Shown one piece after another: positions 42,983 through 52,343 of a DNA stretch of 64,000 bases. The stretch is from Lachnospiraceae bacterium. Its GTDB lineage: Bacteria; Bacillota; Clostridia; Lachnospirales; Lachnospiraceae. The position numbers and the translations under genes were made by a program. The notes beneath the pieces were generated by a model that ran no database searches, was not told the DNA's origin, and saw nothing but the letters and a program-made list of their open reading frames with translations. How positions within the stretch are numbered: position 1 is the stretch's first letter; each line of letters opens with the position of its first letter. The DNA is taken from positions 1-64,000 of the forward strand of contig JAILQX010000028.1 of NCBI GenBank assembly GCA_024698705.1, written 5' to 3'.

Positions 42983-43850
42983 AAAATATTTCAATATTAT
43001 TGTAAAAATATGCCTACTGTTTATGGTGGGCATATTGTATATATGCACGGCGAAACCCGTATATGCGACCGAGATAGAGGATGCGGGCCTTGGCAGCAAC
43101 CTTACCGGTACATCGGATGAGCAGACCTACATAAGGGAACCCGGAAGTGACGAAGATGCCGAAGACCTGAAAGAGCTCAATATCGCGAATACTGTGACCG
43201 TGACCTATGATAACGGTAACGGAGAGATAAACGGTGCACTCCGTATACTCATCACGCTCACACTGATAGCGATCGCTCCGATGCTCATCATTTTGCTGAC
43301 AAGCTTTACGAGGATCGTCATCGTTCTGCATTTTACGAGAAATGCCCTCAATACGCAGACGGCACCGCCAAATCAGGTCATCATAGGACTGGCTTTGTTT
43401 TTGACATTCTTTATCATGCATCCCACGATAGATGCAATAAGAAGTCAGGCCATAGAGCCGTTTGACCGCGGGGAGATAGAGCAGCAGGTGGCACTTGAAC
43501 GCGCCATGCAGCCGATCAGGGAATTCATGTACCCGCAGACACAGATGAAGGACGTGACAATGTTCATGTCCATATATGGGACCGAATGGTCCGGTGAACT
43601 TGAAGACATACCCAATGTAGTCCTGATACCCAGCTTTATCGTAAGCGAATTGAGAACCGCATTTATAATTGGGTTTCTCATATATGTGCCTTTTATAGTT
43701 ATAGATATGGTCGTGGCATCCACTCTTATGAGTATGGGCATGATGATGCTGCCGCCTACCACTATAAGTATGCCTTTTAAGATACTTCTTTTCGTCCTTG
43801 CCGACGGATGGAATCTTGTGATCGGCAATCTTGTCCGAACGTTTTACTGA
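42963..43850 (+). CDS. fliP: Flagellar export gate protein FliP
   Basis: Core subunit of the flagellar type III export gate. It has a signal peptide (hydrophobic stretch after MKKMKNKKYFN, with VYA before the cleavage point), then membrane segments with LTSFTRIVIVLHFTRNALNT and the MMLPPTTISMPFKILLFVLA block. The length is normal (about 295 residues). Start uncertain: ATG 42963 gives a natural signal peptide, but ATG 42939 and 42951 are in frame and no clear RBS decides it. It overlaps fliO and is followed by fliQ after 12 bp. Confidence 0.95.
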   Translation: MKKMKNKKYFNIIVKICLLFMVGILYICTAKPVYATEIEDAGLGSNLTGTSDEQTYIREPGSDEDAEDLKELNIANTVTVTYDNGNGEINGALRILITLTLIAIAPMLIILLTSFTRIVIVLHFTRNALNTQTAPPNQVIIGLALFLTFFIMHPTIDAIRSQAIEPFDRGEIEQQVALERAMQPIREFMYPQTQMKDVTMFMSIYGTEWSGELEDIPNVVLIPSFIVSELRTAFIIGFLIYVPFIVIDMVVASTLMSMGMMMLPPTTISMPFKILLFVLADGWNLVIGNLVRTFY

Positions 43851-43862
43851 TGGGGTGAGTAG

Positions 43863-44132
43863 ATGAATATAGATGACGTCGTAACCATAACAAGGGAAGC
43901 ACTTTATACAATATGCATCACTGCGGCTCCGGTCCTGCTTGTAAGTCTCGTGGTGGGACTTATCGTCAGCATTTTTCAGACGATCACCTCGATACAGGAG
44001 CAGACGCTCACATTTGTTCCCAAGATCCTTGCCATATTTGTTTCACTTATCTTGCTTGGACACTGGATGCTCAGTAACATGGTTGATTACATGACAAATC
44101 TGTGGGGTGACTTCACGATATACATCAGATAG
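43863..44132 (+). CDS. fliQ: Flagellar export gate protein FliQ
   Basis: An 89-residue membrane protein with two helices and the conserved ALYTICITAAPVLLVSLVVG and SIFQTITSIQEQTLTFVPKI motifs. It forms the helical export gate with FliP and FliR. ATG 43863 has GGGGTGAG upstream. It lies between fliP and fliR with short spacers. Confidence 0.97.
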   Translation: MNIDDVVTITREALYTICITAAPVLLVSLVVGLIVSIFQTITSIQEQTLTFVPKILAIFVSLILLGHWMLSNMVDYMTNLWGDFTIYIR

Positions 44133-44147
44133 GAGATCGGCGGGTGG

Positions 44148-44930
44148 ATGATAAACTATTCCATAAATATTCATAATCTTGAATTTTTTCTGCTTATACT
44201 GATCCGATTGTCAATGTTTGTTTATTCCGCACCTTTTTTCAGCCAGAAAGGTATCCCGAACCAGGTGAAGATCGGATTTGCCTTTTTTATATCGATACTT
44301 CTTTACGGCGTGATAGGTGATAAGACAATACCGGTATACAGTACGGTATGGGGATATGCCGTATTGGTACTTCGTGAAGCATTGACAGGTCTGGTCATAG
44401 GATTTTCCGCTTCGATATGTACTTCTATCGTATCATTTGCAGGAAGGATAATAGACATGGAAAGCGGTCTTTCTATGGCTAATCTCATCGATCCGACAAC
44501 CAACATGATGGAATCCATGACCGGTGTATTGTATCAGTATATCATCACATTGATGCTTATAATCTCCGGAATGTACGAATATATAATCCGTGCACTTGCC
44601 GAGACTTTCGAACTGATACCGGTTGCGGGAGCGGTCTTTGAAGAAGAACGGATGGTGAGCAGCATGATAACCTTTCTTGAGGATTACATGTCCATAGGTT
44701 TCAGGATATGTCTTCCGGTATTTGCGGTGATGCTGCTGCTCAATGCTGTACTCGGTATCATGACCAAGGTGGCGCCGCAGGTCAACATGTTTGCTGTCGG
44801 TATCCAATTGAAGGTACTTGTGGGACTGACTACGCTGTTTCTTTCTGTAGGCATGCTGCCTACGGTCAATCAGATGATATTTAACGAAGTAAAGAAGATG
44901 ATGGCTGTATTTGTACAGACCATGATGTGA
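44148..44930 (+). CDS. fliR: Flagellar export gate protein FliR
   Basis: Membrane protein of 260 residues with about six helices. Conserved parts are FLLILIRLSMFVYSAPFFSQ, PNQVKIGFAFFISILL and VLREALTGLVIGFSASI. It caps the FliP/FliQ gate. ATG 44148 has AGGAG about 10 bp upstream. It is followed by flhB after 12 bp. Confidence 0.96.
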   Translation: MINYSINIHNLEFFLLILIRLSMFVYSAPFFSQKGIPNQVKIGFAFFISILLYGVIGDKTIPVYSTVWGYAVLVLREALTGLVIGFSASICTSIVSFAGRIIDMESGLSMANLIDPTTNMMESMTGVLYQYIITLMLIISGMYEYIIRALAETFELIPVAGAVFEEERMVSSMITFLEDYMSIGFRICLPVFAVMLLLNAVLGIMTKVAPQVNMFAVGIQLKVLVGLTTLFLSVGMLPTVNQMIFNEVKKMMAVFVQTMM

Positions 44931-44942
44931 CGGGACAGATAA

Positions 44943-46085
44943 ATGACTGAAACAGTCAACAAGACGGGCAACAACATACTTTTGCTGAATCTCCAGTTTT
45001 TTGCCGACGACGGTCAGGGCGGAGAGAAGACCGAACCCGCGTCCCAGAAAAAACTCGATGATGCAAGAAAAGAAGGGCAGGTCGCCAAGTCCAAGGAAAT
45101 AGCCAACGGACTTGGGCTTGTTGCGCTCTTTTTACTTCTAAAGTTCTGGATAGGCCGTATGGGTGAGCAATTCTTAGAACTCTTTAGCGGCATTTACGGA
45201 AAGATACCGGAAGCTGTGGGTATGCAGGGAGGAACCAAACCCGTTGCCATCATGGACGCGATATTCAGGTCATATGCCATAAAATGCGTTATCATACTGG
45301 CGCCGATATTCATAGTGGCATACGTAGTTGCATTTTTAAGCGATTATATCCAGGTTCAGTGGAAGCCCACGACCAAGCCGCTCACGCCCAAGTTTTCGAA
45401 GCTGAATCCCTTAAACGGGATAAAGAGGATATTTTCGGTAAATACGCTGTTTGAACTTATAAAGTCCATCATCAAGATACTGCTCGTGGGCTATGTTGCT
45501 TATTCCTACCTGAAAAAAAGGCAGGGGCAGCTTTTGATGCTTTATGATATCCCGATGATGCCGGCTGTCGGACTCATAGGGGAGACCGTGATCAATCTCG
45601 GACTGAGGATCTCTCTCATTTACATGCTTGTCGCCATCGGCGATTTTGCCTATCAGAAGGTCAAGTTCTCCAGGGACATGCGAATGACAAAGCAGGAAGT
45701 AAAAGAAGAGTTCAAGAATCAGGAAGGTAATCCGGAGATCAAGGGACGTATCAGACAGAAGATGAGGGAGGCAAGCCAGAGACGTATGATGCAGGCATTG
45801 CCTCAGGCGGATGTTGTCATCACGAATCCGACGCATTATGCGGTCGCCGTCAAATATGATGCCGATGAGGCTCCGGCTCCCGTGGTCATAGCCAAGGGTG
45901 AGGACTATCTGGCGATGAAGATAAAAGAGGTTGCGAAGGATAACAACATCGAGATCGTTGAAAATAAACCGCTTGCCCGTATGCTCTATGCGAACGTTAA
46001 CATCGACGAGCAGGTGCCCCCCGAACTCTACGGTGCGGTCGCCGAAGTTCTTGCATACGTTTATCACATTCAAGGCAAGATATAA
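44943..46085 (+). CDS. flhB: Flagellar export switch protein FlhB
   Basis: Export apparatus protein that switches substrate class from rod/hook to filament. The 380 residues have four membrane helices and a cytoplasmic domain with the self-cleaving motif NPTH at 298-301. The N-terminal NILLLNLQFFADDGQGGEKTEPA, then SQKKLDDARKEGQVAKSKE, is typical. It ends without a terminator; a promoter for flhA is likely in the 117-bp gap that follows. Confidence 0.97.
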   Translation: MTETVNKTGNNILLLNLQFFADDGQGGEKTEPASQKKLDDARKEGQVAKSKEIANGLGLVALFLLLKFWIGRMGEQFLELFSGIYGKIPEAVGMQGGTKPVAIMDAIFRSYAIKCVIILAPIFIVAYVVAFLSDYIQVQWKPTTKPLTPKFSKLNPLNGIKRIFSVNTLFELIKSIIKILLVGYVAYSYLKKRQGQLLMLYDIPMMPAVGLIGETVINLGLRISLIYMLVAIGDFAYQKVKFSRDMRMTKQEVKEEFKNQEGNPEIKGRIRQKMREASQRRMMQALPQADVVITNPTHYAVAVKYDADEAPAPVVIAKGEDYLAMKIKEVAKDNNIEIVENKPLARMLYANVNIDEQVPPELYGAVAEVLAYVYHIQGKI

Positions 46086-46130
46086 AAATAATATTAAATC
46101 ACAAATTGACGAGATTTTAGCGTCCCGTCT

Positions 46131-46154
46131 TGATATAATAAAAGTGACCGTCAC
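46131..46154 (+). promoter_or_regulatory. Extended -10 promoter with palindrome before flhA
   Basis: TGATATAAT at 46131-46139 fits an extended -10 (TGnTATAAT); the -35 region is poor. The palindrome GTGACCGTCAC at 46144-46154 lies over the expected start point and could be an operator. It is 64 bp before flhA. Confidence 0.45.
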
Positions 46155-46202
46155 GGGGATATTGCGGCACCGGAACGGATAAAGAATATCAGGGAAGGAG
46201 AT

Positions 46203-48251
46203 ATGAACATGAAGAGTCTGCCAAAGGCTGACGTCGGCGTAGCATTATATATTCTGGCTGCATTTATTATGTTCATAGTCAGCATCCCTTCCGTACTTCT
46301 TGACGTGCTTTTGGCGATAAATATCGCAGTGGCATTTACGATATTGTTTACCTGTATGTTTGTAAAAGAAGTTCTGGATATATCTTATTTCCCAACGATC
46401 CTGCTTTTCACCACGATATTCAGGATAGCGCTCAACGTTTCATCGACGAAGCTTATCCTCAATACCGGTAATCCGGGAAATGTCGTTACGACATTCGGAC
46501 AGTATGTCGGCGGCGGAGATCTTATCCTCGGTACCATAGTTTTCATCATATTGATAATCATCCAGTTCCTGGTCATCAACAAAGGTTCCGAAAGAGTTGC
46601 CGAGGTTACGGCCAGATTTACATTGGACGCGATGCCCGGTAAGCAGATGGCTATCGATGCGGACCTCAATACCGGTGCAATAACGGATGCGGAAGCAAAG
46701 CTCAGAAGAGATAAGATCCAGCAGGAATCAAGTTTCTTCGGAAGCATGGATGGTGCGGTAAAGTATGTTAAGGGTGACGCGATCGCCGGACTTATCATAA
46801 CCTTTGTCAATGTTGTCGGCGGTATCGCCATGGGTATGACGAGACAGGGCATGGATTTCTCGCAGGCGATACAGAAATACACGATACTTACCATAGGTGA
46901 CGGACTTGTCAGCCAGATACCTTCGCTGCTCATATCATTGTCGACGGGTATTCTTGTTACCAAGGGCTCAAAGGATGCGGATTTCGGCAATGTCCTCGTA
47001 AAGCAGCTGTTCGGTGTACCGAAGGTTCTTTACATGGTCGGAGGCGTCATAGCTTTTCTCGGTATCGTTACACCGCTTAACATCGTGATATTTGTGTCCC
47101 TCGGTGCGGTATTCATCCTTTGCGGAAGGATGGTCGCAGGTACTCTTGAAACAGCCAAGATCGAGGGAGAGGTCACGCAGGAGGAACAGCAGGCAGAGGA
47201 GATACGACAACCGGAAAATGTCACGTCGCTTTTGCAGGTTGACCCTATAGAACTTGAATTCGGATACGGCATCATACCGCTCGCCGACGTGAACCAGGGC
47301 GGAGACCTGCTTGACAGAGTGGTAATGATCAGGCGGCAGATCGCTCTCGAACTCGGTACCGTCGTTCCGATCATAAGACTGAGAGATAACATCCAGTTAA
47401 ACCCGAACCAGTATATCATCAAGATCAAAGGCATACAGATCAGTGAAGGTGAGATACTGTTCGATCATTATATGGCAATGAACCCGGGCTATGTGGAAGA
47501 GGAGATCACGGGTATACCGACATTTGAACCTTCGTTCCACCTGCCTGCGATATGGATCACCGAATCACAGAGAGAACGCGCCGAGTCGATGGGTTATACG
47601 GTCGTTGATCCGCCGAGTATAATCGCGACGCATCTTACCGAGATCATCAGACAGCATATCGCAGAGCTTCTCACGAGACAGGATGTACAGAACCTTGTCA
47701 ATAACCTGAAGGATGCCAATCCCGCACTTGTTGACGAACTCACACCCAAGCTTCTCGGACTCGGAGAGATACAGAAGGTTCTGCAGAACCTGCTTAAGGA
47801 AGGCATATCCATCAGAGATCTGCTGACCATATTTGAAACATTGGCTGATTATGCGGCGACCAGCAGGGATACGGACATCCTTACCGAATATGTAAGGCAG
47901 GCACTTAAGCGTGCCATATCGAGCAAATTTTTCCCTGCAAATGAGACCTCTAGCGTAGTTACCCTCGATCCGCAGCTTGAACAGAAGATCATGGGCAGCG
48001 TTAAACAGACGGAGAGCGGAACATATCTCAATCTGGATCCGGATATTACCAAAGAGATCATGAAATCCGTCGAGGCGGAGACAAAGAAGCTTGAGAACCT
48101 CGGCAGAATGCCGATAGTTATCACCTCGCCGATAGTGAGGATATATTTTAAGAGATTGATAGAAGACTATTACAAGGATGTTATAGTTGTGTCCTACAAC
48201 GAGGTTGAATCCAACGTTGAATTGCAATCTGTGGGAATGATCACAGCGTGA
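46203..48251 (+). CDS. flhA: Flagellar export gate protein FlhA
   Basis: Largest protein of the export gate and docking site for chaperone-substrate complexes. The 682 residues have eight membrane segments up to about 325, the FHIPEP loop with NKGSERVAEVTARFTLDAMP and GKQMAIDADLNTGAI, and the cytoplasmic domain with PIIRLRDNIQLNPNQYIIKI. ATG 46203 has GGAAGGAG upstream. A 117-bp gap with an extended -10 box precedes it. Energised by the proton-motive force in the family. Confidence 0.98.
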   Translation: MNMKSLPKADVGVALYILAAFIMFIVSIPSVLLDVLLAINIAVAFTILFTCMFVKEVLDISYFPTILLFTTIFRIALNVSSTKLILNTGNPGNVVTTFGQYVGGGDLILGTIVFIILIIIQFLVINKGSERVAEVTARFTLDAMPGKQMAIDADLNTGAITDAEAKLRRDKIQQESSFFGSMDGAVKYVKGDAIAGLIITFVNVVGGIAMGMTRQGMDFSQAIQKYTILTIGDGLVSQIPSLLISLSTGILVTKGSKDADFGNVLVKQLFGVPKVLYMVGGVIAFLGIVTPLNIVIFVSLGAVFILCGRMVAGTLETAKIEGEVTQEEQQAEEIRQPENVTSLLQVDPIELEFGYGIIPLADVNQGGDLLDRVVMIRRQIALELGTVVPIIRLRDNIQLNPNQYIIKIKGIQISEGEILFDHYMAMNPGYVEEEITGIPTFEPSFHLPAIWITESQRERAESMGYTVVDPPSIIATHLTEIIRQHIAELLTRQDVQNLVNNLKDANPALVDELTPKLLGLGEIQKVLQNLLKEGISIRDLLTIFETLADYAATSRDTDILTEYVRQALKRAISSKFFPANETSSVVTLDPQLEQKIMGSVKQTESGTYLNLDPDITKEIMKSVEAETKKLENLGRMPIVITSPIVRIYFKRLIEDYYKDVIVVSYNEVESNVELQSVGMITA

Positions 48252-48266
48252 TGATTGGGGAATGAA

Positions 48267-49517
48267 ATGATTATTAAGAAGTACATCGCCAAAACCGAAG
48301 CCGAGGCCGTAGACGTTGCCAGAAAAGAACTGGGAACGGGCGTTGTCATCATGAATGTCAGACAGATCAAGAAAAAAGGCTTTTTTGGCTGGCTTTCTTT
48401 ACCGCAGGTCGAGGTGACCGTTGCGCTTGAAGAAGAGCAGAAGGAAACGGGCGAGCCGAGAGTACGTGTGCAGAAGGCACCGACGATGACGGCGCTTGAG
48501 CAGCTTGCGGCAAAGCAGAAGGAAAAAGAAGCAACGGAGAGCAAAAAGGAGATAAAGGAGAACAGGGATATCATCATGGAATCCCTTAATGATGAGAAGA
48601 ATCCCAATGCTCTCGAAGAGAAGCTCGATTCCATAGAAACGCTCATCAAGAAGAGACTTGAAAGCGCGGACATCAAGGAAGAGAAGAAGGAAGAGGAAGA
48701 ACCTCATGAGGAAGAAAATGAGCAGATGAAGCTCACCCGTCTTCTTTACAACATGATGATAGACAATGAGGTCAGGGAAAAATATGCAAACCAGATAATC
48801 GAGGAGGCGGAAAAGGCCAACAAGCCGAATATGCCGGTGGATTATTTCCTGACAAATATCTATCAGAAGATGATATTGCGTTTCGGTCAGCCGGCAGTGA
48901 TAACACCTGCGGAAATGGGGCCGAGGGTAGTATTTTTTGTGGGTCCGACCGGAGTCGGCAAGACCACGACCATAGCAAAGATCGCCAGCAAATTCTGTTT
49001 GGAGGAGAAGAAAAAGGTCGCTCTTCTGACAGCGGATACCTACAGGATCGCCGCAGCGGAACAATTAAGGACCTATGCGAACATCCTTGAGATACCGTGT
49101 AAGATAATATTTACACCGGCAGAGATAGAGGACGCATACAGAGAATACAGCGATTATGACTACATACTCGTGGATACCGCGGGACATTCCCATCACAACG
49201 AAGAACAGAAAAACAATACGAATATCATGATACACGCACTTGAAAACGTTGATGTCGAGGTATATCTCGTCTTAAGTGCGACCACCAAGTATAAGGATCT
49301 TACCAGCATCGCGGACACCTATAAGGAAATGACCGATTTCAAGATCATTTTCACAAAACTGGATGAAACGACATCACTGGGCAATCTGCTCAACTTAAAG
49401 CTTTACACAGGATCCGAACTTTCGTATGTGACATACGGACAAAATGTACCGGAGGATATCGACAGGTTCGATCCGCAGACAACCGTAAAGAAAATACTCG
49501 GTGGCGGAAATATTTAG
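48267..49517 (+). CDS. flhF: Flagellar biosynthesis GTPase FlhF
   Basis: SRP-type GTPase that sets flagellar position and number. The 416 residues have a charged N-terminal region (MIIKKYIAKTEAEAVDVARK; then many Glu/Lys to about 160), the N domain, and the G domain with P-loop GPTGVGKTTTIAKIA from G226, DTYRIAAAEQLRTYA, DTAGHS and TKLDET. ATG 48267 is preferred to the in-frame TTG 48255 because the usual FlhF N-terminus begins there. Partner of FlhG downstream. Confidence 0.96.
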   Translation: MIIKKYIAKTEAEAVDVARKELGTGVVIMNVRQIKKKGFFGWLSLPQVEVTVALEEEQKETGEPRVRVQKAPTMTALEQLAAKQKEKEATESKKEIKENRDIIMESLNDEKNPNALEEKLDSIETLIKKRLESADIKEEKKEEEEPHEEENEQMKLTRLLYNMMIDNEVREKYANQIIEEAEKANKPNMPVDYFLTNIYQKMILRFGQPAVITPAEMGPRVVFFVGPTGVGKTTTIAKIASKFCLEEKKKVALLTADTYRIAAAEQLRTYANILEIPCKIIFTPAEIEDAYREYSDYDYILVDTAGHSHHNEEQKNNTNIMIHALENVDVEVYLVLSATTKYKDLTSIADTYKEMTDFKIIFTKLDETTSLGNLLNLKLYTGSELSYVTYGQNVPEDIDRFDPQTTVKKILGGGNI

Positions 49518-49557
49518 TTTACATAAATTGATGCCACATGTTATAATTAAATGTGGC
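49518..49557 (+). promoter_or_regulatory. Promoter with dyad over the -10 box before flhG
   Basis: TTTACA at 49518-49523, an 18-bp spacer and TATAAT at 49542-49547. GCCACAT (49533-49539) and ATGTGGC (49551-49557) form a perfect 7-bp inverted repeat that brackets the -10 box, as an operator would. It lies in the 59-bp gap between flhF and flhG. Confidence 0.5.
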
Positions 49558-49576
49558 TTAACGGAGAGGAAAGCGT

Positions 49577-50455
49577 TTGGATCAGGCAGAACAGTTAAGG
49601 AATATCATAAAGGCGAACAATACGATCGTCAGACCTGTTGCGCGCGTTATCACGGTCACGAGCGGAAAGGGCGGAGTGGGAAAATCAAACACCGCCATAA
49701 ACCTTGCGATCTGGTTTAAGAAGATGGGACAGCGTGTCATCATCTTAGATGCGGATTTCGGACTGGCCAATATAGAGATCATGTTCGGAACGGTACCGAG
49801 GCATAATCTTTGCGATCTGCTCTATCAGGGCAAGAGCATAACGGACATCATAACCTGGGGACCCGGAGAGATCGGATTTATCTCGGGCGGTTCGGGCATA
49901 GTCGGGCTTTCAAACCTGAGCAGGGAATATCTGAATTACATCATCCGCAATCTCGCACAGTTGGATGCGATAGCGGACGTGATAATCATAGACACGGGCG
50001 CAGGTATATCGGATGCGGTGCTGGAATTTCTGGTGGCAAGCGGTGAGATACTTCTTGTGACCACACCGGAACCGACATCGATCACGGATTCGTATTCATT
50101 GCTCAAGGCATTGAACAGACATCCGAGATTTTCGATAGAGGAGTCAAAGATCAAGGTCATAGCCAACAAAGTCGACAGGGAAGAGGACGGTAACAGTCTG
50201 TTCATGAAGCTGAATGTTGTGGTCCAGAGATACCTGAAACTGCCGATAGAGTATCTGGGAGCCGTACCGCAGGATGACAGGCTTGTAACGGCCGTCATGC
50301 AGCAGCTGCCGGTATCGCTCGCAAACGATAAGGCAAAATCTTCGATCGCTTACGAGAACATAGCGGCCAAGTTAATGAACAAAGAAGTGAGCGGCGAATA
50401 CAAGAAACGCGGAATGGCTGCATTTTTTTCACATATAGTATCAGGAAAGAGATAG
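49577..50455 (+). CDS. flhG: MinD-like ATPase FlhG (YlxH)
   Basis: ParA/MinD ATPase that works with FlhF to control flagellar number and C-ring assembly. The 292 residues have the deviant Walker A KGGVGKS at 31-37, DADFGLANIEIMFG, and VIIIDTGAGISDAVLEF. The C-terminus may bind membrane. The TTG start at 49577 has GGAGAGGAAAG upstream. A separate promoter with an operator-like dyad precedes it. Confidence 0.95.
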   Translation: MDQAEQLRNIIKANNTIVRPVARVITVTSGKGGVGKSNTAINLAIWFKKMGQRVIILDADFGLANIEIMFGTVPRHNLCDLLYQGKSITDIITWGPGEIGFISGGSGIVGLSNLSREYLNYIIRNLAQLDAIADVIIIDTGAGISDAVLEFLVASGEILLVTTPEPTSITDSYSLLKALNRHPRFSIEESKIKVIANKVDREEDGNSLFMKLNVVVQRYLKLPIEYLGAVPQDDRLVTAVMQQLPVSLANDKAKSSIAYENIAAKLMNKEVSGEYKKRGMAAFFSHIVSGKR

Positions 50456-50464
50456 GGAATAGGG

Positions 50465-51196
50465 ATGTTGGACAGTATTCTAAAGCCGGGACAGAAGGTG
50501 GAACTCAAGGCTGTAAGAAGATCAAGAAATACAGAAGGAGAGCAGAAGACGAAGGTGTATTCGTCAAAGATCTTTGACGTGGTCAATGACGATACGATCG
50601 AGTTGATGATGCCCATGGAGCAGACAAAACTCATATTGCTGCCCGTGGATGCCGAATATGAGGCATTTTTCTATACCGAGAACGGTCTCTATGAATGTAC
50701 GGTGCGCATCACCGACAGATATAAGAGCAACAATATATATCTGCTGCTCGTTGAGCTCGAAACAAACCTTCAGAAATACCAGAGAAGGGATTTCTACAGG
50801 TATAACTGTGCCCTCGATATAGAAGTCAGAGGACTTACAAAGGAAGAGGTTGACGCATTTGAGGCAGGAACGACATATCAGCTTCCGCCGGGACTTCCAC
50901 TCATAAAGGGAGTCATCGTGGATATTTCCGGAGGCGGATTGAGATTTGTTATCAATCAGGAGTTTGAAAAGGAAAGCCTGGTTTATTGCAAATATGAGCT
51001 ACTCATTCACGGAGGGGTTAAGAATTACGATCTTATCTGCAGGGTCCTCAGTGTTAGGGAGGTCGCATCAAGAAAGGGTGAATATGAACACAGGGTACAG
51101 TTCATAAACCTTGATAATGATGAACGCGAGGAGATCATACAGTATATCTTCGAGGAAGAAAGAAAGAACCGCAGAAAAGAGAGAGGTTTAAGATAA
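50465..51196 (+). CDS. PilZ-domain c-di-GMP receptor (YcgR/YpfA-like)
   Basis: A 243-residue protein with an N-terminal YcgR-like domain (about 1-100) and a C-terminal PilZ domain. The c-di-GMP-binding motifs are intact: RRDFYR near 107-112 (RxxxR class) and VDISGGGLRF near 152 (D/NxSxxG). YpfA/YcgR proteins act on the motor and slow rotation when c-di-GMP is high. Its place between flhG and cheB links the flagellar operon to c-di-GMP. A TPxGxxA-like insert (GTTYQLPPGLPLIKG) between the two motifs is longer than usual. ATG 50465 lies 10 bp after flhG. Confidence 0.88.
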   Translation: MLDSILKPGQKVELKAVRRSRNTEGEQKTKVYSSKIFDVVNDDTIELMMPMEQTKLILLPVDAEYEAFFYTENGLYECTVRITDRYKSNNIYLLLVELETNLQKYQRRDFYRYNCALDIEVRGLTKEEVDAFEAGTTYQLPPGLPLIKGVIVDISGGGLRFVINQEFEKESLVYCKYELLIHGGVKNYDLICRVLSVREVASRKGEYEHRVQFINLDNDEREEIIQYIFEEERKNRRKERGLR

Positions 51197-51266
51197 TTTC
51201 TGCGTTACGGGTTACGGCAAAAAACGGATCGCGATCATGCGTTCCGGATGAACAGGGGTTATTCAT

Positions 51267-52343
51267 ATGAAAAAAATATTGCTCGTTGATGACTCTGCAC
51301 TCATGAGAAGGGTCTTCTGTGATATAATCAAAACAGATGGTAGATTTTCTGTTGAAGATGAAGCTTACGACGGTATTCAGGCGCTCGGTCTTCTCAAACA
51401 AAAAAACTATGATGCCGTGATACTTGATGTCAATATGCCGCGTATGGACGGCATAGAGCTTTTGAAGGAACTCAAGAAGAACGGTATCAAGGCGAGGATA
51501 CTGATGGCCAGCACGGTCACCAAAGAAGGCGCAAAGATCACCATGGACGCTCTCGAACTCGGAGCGATGGATTTCGTCCATAAACCCGAGTGGTCTTTCA
51601 AGTGTAAGGAAGAAGATTTCAAGAATACTTTTCTGGATACACTTGAGGCGGTAAGCAATTCAAGGATACCTGACGAGAAGATCAGGATCAACACCGAAAA
51701 CACCGACAAGATCAAGGAGATGGCCCGAAAGAGGGCAGGTCAGAACAATGGCCGGCGTATAGTTGCCATAGCTGTATCAACGGGCGGTCCAAAGGCACTT
51801 CAAAGCGTCATACCGCTGTTGCCGTCCGATCTGGCGGCACCTGTCGTACTGGTACAGCATATGCCGGAAGGCTTTACCGGATCACTTGCCGAAAGGCTCA
51901 ATTCCATGAGTGAGATTTCCGTTAAGGAAGGCGCGGAAGGAGAAGCGATCAGATCCGGAACGGTCTATATAGCCAGAGCAGGCAAACATTTCAATCTTGT
52001 CAGCAGAGGAAGAGATACCATAATCAATTATACCGACGAACCGAGTCGCGAGGGCGTCAAGCCCTGTGCAAATTATATGTACGAGTCACTGGTAAGCTGC
52101 GGATATGACGAAAATATCTGTATTGTCATGACCGGCATGGGATCGGATGGTACGGAAGGAATAAAGAATCTGAAGAAATCAGGCAAAAAGACGGTCGTCA
52201 TTACTCAGGAAGGAAGCAGTTGCGTAGTGAACGGAATGCCGAGAGCATGCGCCAATGCCGGTTTATCGGATTCAACAGTCACATTAACACAGATTGCGCA
52301 AGAGATTATTCTACGCGTGGGGGTAAAACAGAATGGATGTTAG
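51267..52343 (+). CDS. cheB: Chemotaxis protein-glutamate methylesterase CheB
   Basis: Receiver-coupled methylesterase and deamidase that resets chemoreceptors. The receiver has D54 in VILDVNMPRMDG; the C-terminal domain has the catalytic triad S171 (STGGP), H198 (QHMPEG) and D294 (MGSDGT). The 358 residues match the family. The cheR methyltransferase is not in the window. The 3' end overlaps cheA by 11 bases. Confidence 0.97.
   Translation: MKKILLVDDSALMRRVFCDIIKTDGRFSVEDEAYDGIQALGLLKQKNYDAVILDVNMPRMDGIELLKELKKNGIKARILMASTVTKEGAKITMDALELGAMDFVHKPEWSFKCKEEDFKNTFLDTLEAVSNSRIPDEKIRINTENTDKIKEMARKRAGQNNGRRIVAIAVSTGGPKALQSVIPLLPSDLAAPVVLVQHMPEGFTGSLAERLNSMSEISVKEGAEGEAIRSGTVYIARAGKHFNLVSRGRDTIINYTDEPSREGVKPCANYMYESLVSCGYDENICIVMTGMGSDGTEGIKNLKKSGKKTVVITQEGSSCVVNGMPRACANAGLSDSTVTLTQIAQEIILRVGVKQNGC

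Noticed and set aside
46106-46139. TTGACG and TATAAT as a normal sigma-A promoter before flhA
   Set aside because: The spacer is 22 bp, too long; the extended -10 reading was preferred.
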